This document shows, one piece after another, positions 1 to 8,441 of a stretch of 32,402 bases of DNA. The stretch is from IMG/VR virus record IMGVR_UViG_3300037560_000147, positions 1 to 32,402 of that record. One strand, 5' to 3'. Both the position numbers and the translations under genes were made by a program. Positions within the stretch are counted from its first letter, which is position 1; each line of letters starts with the position of its first letter. The DNA is from a virus. A model generated the notes under the pieces. The model saw only the letters and a program-made list of their open reading frames with translations, made no database searches and had not been told where the DNA came from.

Positions 1-918
1 ATAAATAATATCCACATCAGAAAAAAAGCTATCACCTTCATCAATATATGTTTTTAATGGCCTCTGAAAGTATTCATCAAAAAAAACGCCATCTAAGCGC
101 TGCATATCTATCGGTTTATCAAAAGCGAACTTCCAACCCCATTCAGACTCTAAAGAAGGGTTTTCTTCAATTTTTGCAGATGTAATAGCCCAGTTCCATG
201 CGATATCTTCAAACAAAAACTCTACCAATTCACCATCCATCGCAGTATCTAAAACTGATCGTCTATGAGAATCATCGTCATTATCTGTTATTTTGGTTAA
301 CCCCATAATTAATAGAGAATCATTATAGATATGCCTAAGAGTGGTTGATAGTGTTGATGTTGATGCTTTAGAGCGCTCAGCAGGCTCCTTACGCGACTCA
401 ACATTAATACCAGCCTCAACACGCTCATCAAAGAGATCGTTTAATTCTTCAGTTTCATCGGGCGCTAAACGTGTAGAAATTTCTCTTGCAAGGTAAGATG
501 TAACAACCCTGGCAAATGCAGGCGACCATTTAGAGTATGTTTCAGCGTTAGTATTTGAGGTATACCGGACAAATATTGTATCGAACTCACACGCTATAGT
601 CCTATCTTCATTGATATAACGGGCAACAGGCTGATCTAATCGTGAATCACTGTAAACATCTACGGTAGAAATCCAGTCAGAAGGAAGCGTAAAAACGTTA
701 TCTAAATCATGGTTAGCACTTGCAGTAGAAGAGGTTAATTTGATTGTTGTTCTTGCAAAGACCGGCTCTATTATTTCAAGACAATAGTCAATAGCGCCTA
801 AATTAAAAGCGCTATCAAGTAAATGTCTAGGAAGGCGATCTTCTGTAAGGCTGGTTAGTTTACGCTCACCTATTAATAATAGCGCGTCGTTATAGACGCC
901 TAATTTATCGATCGCCAT
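1..918 (-). CDS. Podovirus-type tail tubular/head-tail adaptor protein, internally duplicated, partial
   Basis: The reading frame is open from an ATG at 918 to the window edge (306 codons, C-terminus missing). AAGGTG sits just upstream of the ATG. The protein starts MAIDKLGVYNDALLLIGERK, a pattern I associate with T7 gp11-like tail tubular A/adaptor proteins that join portal to tail. The same domain occurs twice in tandem: residues about 6-160 and again from about 207. In both copies a YNDxLL..G segment is followed by a helix with R(R/H).(L/V)LD(S/T)A and then a beta-rich part with P(V/L).(R/T)YI.E. Position after the capsid and decoration genes fits a connector or tail role. The family call is from memory of the pattern; the duplication is directly visible. 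Confidence 0.7.
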   Translation of the reverse strand, partial: MAIDKLGVYNDALLLIGERKLTSLTEDRLPRHLLDSAFNLGAIDYCLEIIEPVFARTTIKLTSSTASANHDLDNVFTLPSDWISTVDVYSDSRLDQPVARYINEDRTIACEFDTIFVRYTSNTNAETYSKWSPAFARVVTSYLAREISTRLAPDETEELNDLFDERVEAGINVESRKEPAERSKASTSTLSTTLRHIYNDSLLIMGLTKITDNDDDSHRRSVLDTAMDGELVEFLFEDIAWNWAITSAKIEENPSLESEWGWKFAFDKPIDMQRLDGVFFDEYFQRPLKTYIDEGDSFFSDVDIIY

Positions 919-928
919 ATCTTACACC

Positions 929-1399
929 TTATGAACGTAATGCTCTTTCGTGATCGTCAATCCACTTAACAGCCTCTATCTTTGTAGGGATATGAGCTTT
1001 TAGCTCTTCGCCGGTTTTAATATTATAAACAATGTATTTTTTAGTACCTGCAAGTTTATAGTCAAACTTCCCTTTAGGTCTTTCTAATTCTTTTTTATCA
1101 CCCAAATCACAATAGCTTATCGTTTTAAGCCGAGCATCTGAACCATAACTAAATAAAACAATCATGTGAGCGACGAAACTATGATCTTCTGCGATCACTC
1201 TAACTTCATCAAAAGAAGTTCCTTTATTTAACTGAGGTGCAACATGAACCCATAATTCAGGGTTTTCTAAGTCTTTCTCTGTCAAACCGGAAGGGACTAC
1301 ACAGTCAAATGATCTATACCTATGACTTGTTAATTGAAAGTTTGCAGGTTTAACTGGTTCAAGCCTTAGTTGTACGACTTTTTTTTCTGTATTACTCAT
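929..1399 (-). CDS. Conserved phage structural-region protein, unknown function
   Basis: 156 residues, ATG start, mixed alpha/beta composition with no signal peptide or membrane segment. It contains a segment reading ELWVHVAPQLNKG and a hydrophobic strand pair FVAHMIVLFSYG that look like a folded core, then a basic C-terminal half. It lies between the decoration-like protein, from which it is separated by an intrinsic terminator, and the tail adaptor gene whose ATG is 10 bases past its stop. The location suggests a minor virion or assembly protein, but I do not recognise a family. Confidence 0.75.
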   Translation of the reverse strand: MSNTEKKVVQLRLEPVKPANFQLTSHRYRSFDCVVPSGLTEKDLENPELWVHVAPQLNKGTSFDEVRVIAEDHSFVAHMIVLFSYGSDARLKTISYCDLGDKKELERPKGKFDYKLAGTKKYIVYNIKTGEELKAHIPTKIEAVKWIDDHERALRS

Positions 1400-1410
1400 C
1401 GGTATTCTCC

Positions 1411-1435
1411 AAAAAGGGGCGACATCCAGTCACCC
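1411..1435 (-). terminator. Intrinsic terminator after the capsid/decoration genes
   Basis: Read on the minus strand: stem GGGTGAC, loop TGGAT, stem GTCGCCC (7 pairs, one G-T), then CTTTTT. Plus-strand coordinates of the arms are 1417-1423 and 1429-1435, with the T-run complement at 1411-1415. It lies in the 86-base gap between the decoration gene and the 156-residue gene, so it would end much of the abundant capsid message before the tail genes. Confidence 0.8.
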
Positions 1436-1445
1436 AAGGTAATAA

Positions 1446-1486
1446 GCGCCCCTCCAAAAAGAAGGGCGCAGACCGAAACTTTCGGT
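1446..1486 (-). other. Two further hairpins stacked before the terminator
   Basis: GCGCCC (1446-1451) pairs with GGGCGC (1464-1469) around a 12-base loop, and ACCGA (1472-1476) pairs with TCGGT (1482-1486), the latter touching the stop codon of the decoration gene. The 1446-1451 arm could instead extend pairing with 1415-1421 (aggggcg with cgcccct), so the hairpins can compete. They may protect the 3' end of the message or tune termination. Confidence 0.5.
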
Positions 1487-2391
1487 TAGGTTGTGTACGG
1501 TGGAGCTGGTGTTGCAGTACAGCTTTGCGTACCTTCAATCTTACATAAAGTAGAAGAGAGGCCACTAACCGTCATGCTACCACCAATCAAACCACCGGTA
1601 GTCGTCTTATTCATGGATACGCCAACGTGAGTCGTACCGTTAGCAAAGTGAACTTCACCAGTTGCAGCGCCTTCAACTGCACCTTCAATACTTCCAACAA
1701 GGAAAGCACCGTCAGTAACAAAGGCGTAAGCTGCTGCTGTTAAATCCACTGTCACTAAGAAAGTGAACTCCATTCCAGGGAATGTTGCAGGTAATGTAAA
1801 CACCTGACCAGCGGCACTATCCATTAAAACAGTAGAGCCTGACTCTGCTTTGGTTAAAGTACGAGTAGCCCCTGAACCAGAAATTACTTTAGCACCTGAA
1901 AGACCTTCCGATAGATTAAGAACATCAGATTTTATAGTGAATCTAGTACCAACCGCAGTAGCTTTCACTAATGCAGGCGTAATTACCAATGTACCACCAT
2001 CTGAAATATCGGTATCTCCAGTTGTAATACGGTAGTCAGTCGGGTCACCCAAAAAGTTCCCGATGTCACCAATAAGAATGGTACCAGTACCAGCGCTTTG
2101 CAACGCGATAGAGGTTTCTCCAATTGGTTCGATTGCGCTACATAAAGCACCGCTAGCAGTTCCAGTAGTTGCACCTGTTACTGCCGTTAAATCGTTTGTC
2201 GTACCGTTTGCTGAATCAATGTGGATAATCCTGTCACCCGCAATCATTCCCAGATCTGTAGCATTAGTAACGTAGTTAATACCCGTTACAGTTGCTAAAG
2301 AGTCGCCATCCTTATAAATAAAGATAGCCCCACCGTCTGCGCCTACACGTTGTGCGGCTAGTGCTGGTGGATTAGCTGTGTCGTAAGCCAT
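1486..2391 (-). CDS. Decoration/minor capsid-like protein
   Basis: 301 residues, strongly enriched in Gly, Ala, Thr, Ser and Val with alternating beta-strand patterns, no charged linkers and only three Cys, two of them near the C-terminus (CKIEGTQSCT). This composition is usual for phage head-decoration or fibre proteins exposed on the virion. It directly follows the major capsid gene (13-base gap) and is followed by an intrinsic terminator, so capsid and this protein probably share one message and similar high expression. I cannot match it to a named decoration family from sequence alone. Confidence 0.7.
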   Translation of the reverse strand: MAYDTANPPALAAQRVGADGGAIFIYKDGDSLATVTGINYVTNATDLGMIAGDRIIHIDSANGTTNDLTAVTGATTGTASGALCSAIEPIGETSIALQSAGTGTILIGDIGNFLGDPTDYRITTGDTDISDGGTLVITPALVKATAVGTRFTIKSDVLNLSEGLSGAKVISGSGATRTLTKAESGSTVLMDSAAGQVFTLPATFPGMEFTFLVTVDLTAAAYAFVTDGAFLVGSIEGAVEGAATGEVHFANGTTHVGVSMNKTTTGGLIGGSMTVSGLSSTLCKIEGTQSCTATPAPPYTT

Positions 2392-2404
2392 TATAAATCT
2401 CCTA

Positions 2405-3235
2405 TTAGCTTAATGGTGAATCATCATGCAGCATTTCGATAATACCACTATTCTGAAGCAACTTAGAGCCCATGTAAGTAGAGCAACGAGCCCAAGATTT
2501 ATCATTCTTGTCATCGTAACCCACGTAAGTTTGCAAACGGTTTGTATCCATCGCATGACCCATCGCATTTTGTGAGTACATCCAGCAACTCGCGCTAGCT
2601 GTTCCCGCACCCGGTAAAGCACCATCAACAATCCAGTTAACACCATACCAAGAGAATGCGCGGTCTTTACCGACGCCTTCAAAAGGCTTCATGCTAATAT
2701 AGTCAACGGAAACAAACTGATCCAATGCCATTAATTGCCCGTAAAATGCAGGAGTAATTACTGCAAACACTGGCGCATCATTAATAGCGAAGTTGTTGCC
2801 AAGCTTAGTTTTTGCTTTCGAGACTAAGGCTACAGTCGCTACGGCGGCAACACCCCAATTATTGGTTGCATTACCAAGGGCGTCATAGATATCATCATCA
2901 ATCTTACGATTAATAACAGACATGCAAGTATGCTGCATGATTCTACGGCCATCACCTTGCGATGCGAAGATATTGAAATTCGTTCTTTCTGGGACATCAT
3001 GCCACTCTTGTAAAGTAGCAGTGAATTGATTTAAGTTATCTGGTCGTGTCGGGATATCCCCATTTACACCACGAGTAACTGCAGTCGCACCGCCAGAGTC
3101 AGCAACTAAAAACACAGCTTCATTGCCGCGCACTTCAGTTTCAGTGATAACCGTATGTCTTACGAGGGATTGGCGCTTCTCGAAACCGGCTATGAACTCT
3201 TGACGATACTGGCGTTGAAACGCTGTATCAGCCAT
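2405..3235 (-). CDS. Major capsid protein
   Basis: 276 residues, ATG start with AGGAG-like site (GGAGAATTATT) upstream. Helical N-terminus (FQRQYRQEFIAGFEKRQSLV), then strands around VRGNEAVFLVADSGG, a segment with AFYGQLMALDQF typical of the A-domain of phage capsid proteins, and a C-terminal CSTYMGSKLLQNSGI. Size, position directly after scaffold and small basic genes, and a dedicated promoter all fit an HK97-fold capsid protein of the podovirus type. The assignment rests on pattern and context; fold was not computed. Confidence 0.85.
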   Translation of the reverse strand: MADTAFQRQYRQEFIAGFEKRQSLVRHTVITETEVRGNEAVFLVADSGGATAVTRGVNGDIPTRPDNLNQFTATLQEWHDVPERTNFNIFASQGDGRRIMQHTCMSVINRKIDDDIYDALGNATNNWGVAAVATVALVSKAKTKLGNNFAINDAPVFAVITPAFYGQLMALDQFVSVDYISMKPFEGVGKDRAFSWYGVNWIVDGALPGAGTASASCWMYSQNAMGHAMDTNRLQTYVGYDDKNDKSWARCSTYMGSKLLQNSGIIEMLHDDSPLS

Positions 3236-3379
3236 AATAATTCTCCAAATGAATTAATAATTAATTAAAAATTACCAGTCAGTTGGAGTTAGCCTTTATA
3301 AGCTTTTGCAGGTTAACCTGTTCACCAGGGGCTACACCACTTAATTAGGGGTCTTTCTTGTCGGTACCTAACAGTCTTA

Positions 3380-3409
3380 ATTTTAAGTTAAATTAGGGTA
3401 ATTAGTCAA
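3380..3409 (-). promoter_or_regulatory. Putative sigma70-type promoter of the capsid gene
   Basis: On the minus strand TTGACT (3404-3409) is followed after 18 bases by TAAAAT (3380-3385), five of six matches at each box. Transcription would start near 3373, giving a leader of about 138 bases before the capsid ATG. The leader contains a 12-base palindrome CAGGTTAACCTG. A separate promoter would explain extra capsid output relative to the portal and terminase. Confidence 0.5.
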
Positions 3410-3434
3410 GTAAACACTATATTAACTAATTACC
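3397..3434. repeat. 10-bp perfect inverted repeat
   Basis: GGTAATTAGT at 3397-3406 is complementary to ACTAATTACC at 3425-3434, with an 18-base spacer. It spans the stop codon of the 43-residue gene and overlaps the -35 box of the putative capsid promoter, so it could be an operator or an RNA hairpin. It lacks a T-run and is not a standard terminator. Confidence 0.55.
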
Positions 3435-3553
3435 GTTGTTAGTTTCTGCTTTTTCTTGCCTGGTCTTCTCGGATTATAATACATATTTTTTCGAGTATTA
3501 GTTTTACGAGTTGATCGGCCTTCAGTGTTACTTGTATGGATAAAATCAGGCAT
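3422..3553 (-). CDS. Small basic protein, paralogue of the gene before it
   Basis: 43 residues, ATG at 3553, one base after the stop of the upstream gene, so the two are translationally coupled. Sequence runs MPDFIHTSNTEGRST, then a Lys/Arg-rich stretch, and ends KKKQKLTTVIS. The upstream gene contains the matching KKKKRKLSTVIS, so the pair look like related or duplicated basic tails. Location between scaffold and capsid suggests a role in head assembly or in binding DNA or scaffold, but this is inference. Confidence 0.65.
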   Translation of the reverse strand: MPDFIHTSNTEGRSTRKTNTRKNMYYNPRRPGKKKQKLTTVIS

Positions 3554-3554
3554 T

Positions 3555-3716
3555 TTAATAACCTGCACCACTACTGTCACTGATCACAGTAGAAAGTTTG
3601 CGCTTCTTCTTTTTCTCATTAGAATTAGCCATTTTAGCATTACGATCGCGAGCCATCTTAAATCCGTAATTGCCACCCGCTTCCATACCTTTACCGTACT
3701 CACCTTTATGAGCCAT
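3555..3716 (-). CDS. Small basic glycine-rich protein between scaffold and capsid
   Basis: 53 residues: MAHKGEYGKGMEAGGNYGFK, a helical part with MARDRNAKMANS, and the basic block KKKKRKLSTVIS. Start ATG at 3716 with GGAGAAG upstream (AACTGGAGAAGAATTATG). Its C-terminal basic block is repeated in the next gene. Absence of hydrophobic core suggests a short peptide-like virion or assembly factor. No family recognised. Confidence 0.65.
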   Translation of the reverse strand: MAHKGEYGKGMEAGGNYGFKMARDRNAKMANSNEKKKKRKLSTVISDSSGAGY

Positions 3717-3756
3717 AATTCTTCTCCAGTTTAATCAATAATTATGACTCATAAAA

Positions 3757-4719
3757 TTATTGAGCCATTCGATCTTGTGCTTCAAGTAAATCTCTATATC
3801 TTTTCTGTGCCGGTTCATCCTTAAACCACTCATCAGTTCCCATTCTATCCTCTAATGCCTTTAATTCTTCAGTAATAGCTAGAGTTGGATTGTTTGAGTT
3901 TGGTACTACTGTACCTGACGGGTTCATTGTTCTAGCAACATCAGCAAAGAATACTAATGCTTCAGGAGAGTTAAATAACGCTGTGCCATCTGCTAGACGT
4001 GCATTGGCAAAATCATCTCTAACTGATTCTGGTAATGTGTTAACTAATCCTTGTACCATATTGACATTAGTTTGATAATCAGCGCCCCAGGTTTCTTTTA
4101 CCATACTGGTTGATGTTTGCTTGTCTACACCATCCTGCTGAATTATCAAGTCTTGTTCCGCCTGTCTACCCACTAACATTGCATTAGTTAAATCATTCAT
4201 TGCATCGTTAGAAAGGTTGTTTTTATGAGCAACTTCGTAAACTGAGCCCATAATGCGCTCGTCAGCTTCATTTAAAACCAAACCTTCATCAAGAGATGCT
4301 GAGTATTCTTCTGCTGTTCCAGGGATATCATTTGCCTCTCGATACGCGGACAACTGCTCATCGGTTGGATTTTCTGGCAAACCTTTGTCAATTTGACCTG
4401 ATCTAATCTTGTCCTGAGCTGAGAAGTAATTCTTAGTAAAAGTCTTAAAATCTGGTACTCGCCCAAGCTGAGTTGATAATTTATCTTTATCGGCTCCATC
4501 TTCTAAACCCATCAATCCAACTACTTCATCACGCCAAGTTTCAGGCAATGCTTCATAAAACGCTTTCGGCGGGTCTGCAGGAGGATCGCCAACCGGAGGA
4601 TCGCCTACAGGTGGGTCTCCGACCGGAGGATCGCCTGCATCAGGATCACCACCGCCACCACCTTCACCAGGCTCAGGACTCATATAAATAGCGTTAAATA
4701 ACCTCTCAAGTCTGTTCAT
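3757..4719 (-). CDS. Scaffolding-like head assembly protein with GDPPV repeats
   Basis: 320 residues, acidic, Gln/Asn/Asp-rich and mostly helical, ending in a charged helix (ELKALEDRMGTDEWFKDEP...). This is the usual make-up of phage scaffolding proteins, and the gene sits between portal and capsid as expected. Residues 29-48 are four 5-residue repeats (GDPPV three times, GDPPA once), encoded by four 15-base units at 4576-4635 and preceded by a glycine run; this forms an extended linker ahead of the conserved ALPETWRDE segment. Its start overlaps the end of the upstream gene by 14 bases. Confidence 0.75.
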   Translation of the reverse strand: MNRLERLFNAIYMSPEPGEGGGGGDPDAGDPPVGDPPVGDPPVGDPPADPPKAFYEALPETWRDEVVGLMGLEDGADKDKLSTQLGRVPDFKTFTKNYFSAQDKIRSGQIDKGLPENPTDEQLSAYREANDIPGTAEEYSASLDEGLVLNEADERIMGSVYEVAHKNNLSNDAMNDLTNAMLVGRQAEQDLIIQQDGVDKQTSTSMVKETWGADYQTNVNMVQGLVNTLPESVRDDFANARLADGTALFNSPEALVFFADVARTMNPSGTVVPNSNNPTLAITEELKALEDRMGTDEWFKDEPAQKRYRDLLEAQDRMAQ

Positions 4720-5002
4720 CGTTTTCGGCCTTCTCGTTTATTAGTTTGCCTATTGGCAAGTTTATAATTTTGAGTATCTTTTGACCAACAAAAGCCCTTC
4801 CGTTAAGGAAAGCTGTTTCGTCGAAAGTACCCGGTATGTATAAGCCATCCTGGCTTCTAGAAAATTTGTTGCAAATAGTTGATAGAGCTAATCTTTGTTG
4901 ATGTTCTGTGGCTTCACCTTTATTTAAGGCTTTTATCGCTTCAATTTCTAATTTGCCTATTTGTGGAGTCTGAAAGCATACGCTTAGTTTTTTATTGGCC
5001 AT
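4706..5002 (-). CDS. Small protein after portal, Bbp19-like
   Basis: 98 residues from the ATG at 5002; a GTG at 5011 is also in frame but AAGGTG lies at the right distance from the ATG. The C-terminal half (FDETAFLNGRAFVGQKILKIIN) resembles the conserved GxR.V...I pattern of Bbp19-type proteins found right after portal genes in BPP-1/epsilon15-like phages. It overlaps the portal stop by 11 bases and the scaffold start by 14, so it is coupled to both. The family call is tentative. Confidence 0.65.
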   Translation of the reverse strand: MANKKLSVCFQTPQIGKLEIEAIKALNKGEATEHQQRLALSTICNKFSRSQDGLYIPGTFDETAFLNGRAFVGQKILKIINLPIGKLINEKAENDEQT

Positions 5003-6575
5003 CAGCCGCACCTTGCATCTCTTGAGCGGCTGTTATTGCATCTTGAGCTAATTGAACCTTTCTATCTTCAACAACTTGCTCAACTGGCACCAACCACGTA
5101 GAAGGAGCGCCAGTGCCCGCAATCGCATCTCTAAGAGCAACATCAAAATCAACATTATCAGCGCTTGAGGGGTCTAGCGCTTCGGCGTCTGCTAGCATCT
5201 GACTAACTTTAGCAAATTGATTTGTTTTGGTCTCTTCTTCTGAGGCAGATAATGGAGACTTGAATTTAAATACAACATCTCTATCTCGTAATGAGTTAGG
5301 AATGTCTTGAGGTGACCCAAGTAAACCAGCAGCCATTGCAATCTCGAAAGCTATTTCACATAATTGGCCATTATATTCAGCTTCGATAGGTGCAAACAAA
5401 GGAAGGTTTTCACGCCTGAATTGTTTCATTCTCTCAGAAACTTCATAAGCGGTCATTTCTCTACCCATATCAGGCAGTGTAATTTTATTAAGGTAAAACG
5501 CGCTATTTAAAACCTGAACAATATCATTGCGCATTTCTAAACCAATAGGGAAACCGCCGCGATCTTGAGAGATTGGCCTTAAAGCATCACCTAATCTTTC
5601 ATCATACTCATCATCAACCCAGGTTACGCCATCAGGAGATAAATCTACATCACTACGAATTACCTTTTGTGTGGCAATCATAGGGGGTCTTGCGTATCTT
5701 TCACCCGCTTCGAGCAAGGTATGAGTCATGGCCTGCAATGAGCGCGCATCAGGTAAAGCAATAATAGTTGCAGGAGAATAAGCGTAAGGACTACCTGAAA
5801 CTGTTTGGAATCTAGGGACAATATAATACTTATGGTTAATGCCAACCGCTTCAATTACGTGTTTATTGGCCACATCCAGGTAAATCGATACATAAGGGTT
5901 TTTAATTTTCTCATCACCATACATATCTGAAGTAATGACTAAATGTCTGATATCTGCCTCTTTAAAAGGCTCATCTTTAAGTTTGTCTATAATTGATGGG
6001 TGAACTTTCTTTTTGCCAAAATATCTAACTAACTGGTCATAAGTAGGCTTCCACTTTCTTGAAACGCCTGAAACTGAACCTGTTTCATCTTCATACCACG
6101 CGCAATCTCTTAAGTGCCATGACCTAAATAATAACCCATTTGCATGTTTATTTAACTCGCAACTAATAACACATTGGCCAAATGTAATGTAATCGTGATC
6201 GCCTTCTTTGGTTGCTCTGATGAAATTAGCAGACCTGTCATCAAATAAGCTCTTTAATCTGCCTGAAGCCCATTGAAGCCAAGCATCACCAACATGATCA
6301 GACTCACCTTGAACGCCAACTTTAAACCAATCACCATCGCGCAACATAGCGGATAATGAGTTAGCTAAATCTCTACGAACCAATACCGGATAAGAGCTAA
6401 CCAATAAATCAGCTAATTCATTACCAATATTTCTGGTTACCGTGAAATCTGCTCTTTCTGGATAGAAATGATCGGATAAGGTTTGATAGAGGGAAAGCAT
6501 TGGATATTGCTTGGTAAACAAGTGATCAGAATGCCTTACTAGTTCTTGTTCGGATAATTTAACCAAGTGTATCAC
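4992..6575 (-). CDS. Portal (head-to-tail connecting) protein
   Basis: 527 residues, typical length for this family. It begins with a helical region (LYQTLSDHFYPERADF) followed by LANSLSAML, and has the hallmark SPYAYSPATIIALPDARSLQ and LLEAGERYARPPM segments of the T7/epsilon15 head-tail connector family, which form the dodecameric ring through which DNA is pumped and to which the tail attaches. The C-terminus is Gln/Ala-rich and helical. Its start overlaps the 69-residue gene by 17 bases. It lies immediately downstream of the large terminase, the usual order. Confidence 0.93.
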   Translation of the reverse strand: MIHLVKLSEQELVRHSDHLFTKQYPMLSLYQTLSDHFYPERADFTVTRNIGNELADLLVSSYPVLVRRDLANSLSAMLRDGDWFKVGVQGESDHVGDAWLQWASGRLKSLFDDRSANFIRATKEGDHDYITFGQCVISCELNKHANGLLFRSWHLRDCAWYEDETGSVSGVSRKWKPTYDQLVRYFGKKKVHPSIIDKLKDEPFKEADIRHLVITSDMYGDEKIKNPYVSIYLDVANKHVIEAVGINHKYYIVPRFQTVSGSPYAYSPATIIALPDARSLQAMTHTLLEAGERYARPPMIATQKVIRSDVDLSPDGVTWVDDEYDERLGDALRPISQDRGGFPIGLEMRNDIVQVLNSAFYLNKITLPDMGREMTAYEVSERMKQFRRENLPLFAPIEAEYNGQLCEIAFEIAMAAGLLGSPQDIPNSLRDRDVVFKFKSPLSASEEETKTNQFAKVSQMLADAEALDPSSADNVDFDVALRDAIAGTGAPSTWLVPVEQVVEDRKVQLAQDAITAAQEMQGAADGQ

Positions 6576-6768
6576 TCAATACGGTTTCAGCTCGACCAGA
6601 AGCTCTACGCCGTTTAGCATCTCTTTGTGCTTTACGCTTTGCAATTAAGCTATCAGGGTCGCCAGCATCAACAGGTTTTGGTAGTCCTGGCGCGCCTTTA
6701 GTTGCTTGGTGTACCGTGCTACCTGCACTAAGAATAGACACAATCTCCATTATTGAAGCTTCAGCCAT
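6559..6768 (-). CDS. Small conserved protein between terminase and portal
   Basis: 69 residues: a helical N-terminus (MAEASIMEIVSILSAG), a Pro/Gly linker (KGAPGLPKPVDAGDPD) and a highly basic helix with KAQRDAKRRRASGR. Start ATG has AGGAAGTAT upstream. Overlap with the portal start by 17 bases implies coupled translation. Such short basic proteins are common at this position in podoviruses, but I know no function. Confidence 0.7.
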   Translation of the reverse strand: MAEASIMEIVSILSAGSTVHQATKGAPGLPKPVDAGDPDSLIAKRKAQRDAKRRRASGRAETVLSDTLG

Positions 6769-6797
6769 AATATACTTCCTGCAATAAAACTATGATT

Positions 6798-8441
6798 TTA
6801 CCATTTGCGTTTTATTTTATCAAATCTTGACGCAGAACGCGATGCTGTTTTTACAGGTCGTTGAGCGCCGCCTTTATTATAGCCTTCCCAACCACCTCTG
6901 AAATTGTCTTGTTTAGGTCCTCGGCTCCATGCCATAACTACCGCATCAGCCTCATCTGGCGATACACCAGTACGCTCCACAAGCTTCTTCTTTGCCTCAA
7001 GAGTAATGGTTTTCAAGTCGTCTTCCTTTAACCTGATAGAGCACAGTTGAGCAAACAACATAGGGTCTGGTGGTAATGCTATTTTTGAGCCGCCTGGTTG
7101 ACTAGGATTCAATGCCTCTTTAAATCGATAATAAACTTCAGCTCTTTTATTGGCAAAACCTAGACCACCCGTTGCTGTTTTTTGCGCACTTCCACCAGCT
7201 CCTAAATGCTTATAGACCAACTCAGAATTAATATTTAACGATAACTGAGTATAAGTATCACCACCATAACCGCCGCCCATATCAATAATAATAGCGCTAT
7301 TATCACGGCGATATTTTATAACGTGACCAGCAACAACCAGCCCGTCTTTAGTTGTTTTCCCAGGGTATTTAATTAGTTTGTCATACCAGCCGTCATATCT
7401 TGGCGCTAATATAGTCTGATCTTTGCCGCCTTGGGCAATATCAACACCGATAGCGCATTGAGGCGCTTTATTGTGTGGTTGTGGTCGCCACCTGTCCATC
7501 GCGGCTTGTATATGTTCTGAATCAATCAGTTGTAATTCATGATCTTCTCGTGCCGCATTAAAGTTACCATCACGAATAGCATCACGTAAGTGAGGGGGTA
7601 AAGCGTCTTGCTGTGCTTTGTATTGCTTATCCCGCATAAGGTATGGGTTATCTTTTAATCGTGCTGGGATAAATGTCCTTGATAGGGATGTGAGCGTGTT
7701 TGTATCTTCATCTTCAACTTCTGATAGTGTGGCTTTGATTACTCTTTCGTCTAAAACAATATACTCGCCATCACCGGGAACCTCGTAATCAAACCCGGCA
7801 TCAGTTACATACCATCGGAGCTCGCCGGGTTTGGCAGGGTTCGGATGTGTGTTATCTAACCATGCAGCAAACATTTTAACAAGCCAAGCACCCTCATCAG
7901 ATAGAGGGGGGTTTGAACCTAATACAACTCGGCATCTTTGACCAGGAGTGACAGAGCGAACCCACCCCATTAAAAATCTTACTTGTGACTCTGCAAATTG
8001 AGCTGCCTCATCAATAGCAAGCAAGTCATGAGCTCGACCTTGAAAAGACTGTTCGTCACCGACACGATTAGCGGCACCAAACTCTATCAACCTTCCGTCA
8101 CTCGTTCTTAATTTAGGCGGGGGAGAACCATTAAACCCATCATTCGTGCCATTTATTTCAATAGCTCTATCAGTTATTCCTGATAAATCAGTGTACTTTC
8201 GACGCATGATTAATGTGCGCTCATGCTCATTAAACGCTAAACCCAATGCGTTATCAGTCTTCCCGCCACCACCAGCGCCGCCATAATAAGTTAAATCAGC
8301 CTTAGAGAGATAAGCTTCAGTCTGTGGTCCAACATTCGGAACCCACTTCATATCGCCTGTAGATTTATTAACTTCATCGATTAGAGCCTGCTTTTCATCA
8401 TCAGGCATTTTGGTTAGACGTTCTAGGATTTCTTTTAGCAA
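6798..8441 (-). CDS. Terminase large subunit (packaging ATPase/nuclease)
   Basis: 547 residues. ATPase domain: Walker A GGAGGGGKT at residues 54-62, Walker B DLLAIDEAAQ at 139-148, coupling motif GSNPP at 175-179. Nuclease domain: GVDIAQGGKDQT from 332 with D334, IIIDMGGGYGG with D387, and DEADA near 508, giving the three acidic metal ligands. It drives DNA into the head through the portal and cuts it. The start is taken as TTG at 8441, immediately after the stop of the upstream gene; an ATG 12 codons in is a possible alternative but has no better ribosome site. Confidence 0.95.
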   Translation of the reverse strand: MLKEILERLTKMPDDEKQALIDEVNKSTGDMKWVPNVGPQTEAYLSKADLTYYGGAGGGGKTDNALGLAFNEHERTLIMRRKYTDLSGITDRAIEINGTNDGFNGSPPPKLRTSDGRLIEFGAANRVGDEQSFQGRAHDLLAIDEAAQFAESQVRFLMGWVRSVTPGQRCRVVLGSNPPLSDEGAWLVKMFAAWLDNTHPNPAKPGELRWYVTDAGFDYEVPGDGEYIVLDERVIKATLSEVEDEDTNTLTSLSRTFIPARLKDNPYLMRDKQYKAQQDALPPHLRDAIRDGNFNAAREDHELQLIDSEHIQAAMDRWRPQPHNKAPQCAIGVDIAQGGKDQTILAPRYDGWYDKLIKYPGKTTKDGLVVAGHVIKYRRDNSAIIIDMGGGYGGDTYTQLSLNINSELVYKHLGAGGSAQKTATGGLGFANKRAEVYYRFKEALNPSQPGGSKIALPPDPMLFAQLCSIRLKEDDLKTITLEAKKKLVERTGVSPDEADAVVMAWSRGPKQDNFRGGWEGYNKGGAQRPVKTASRSASRFDKIKRKW

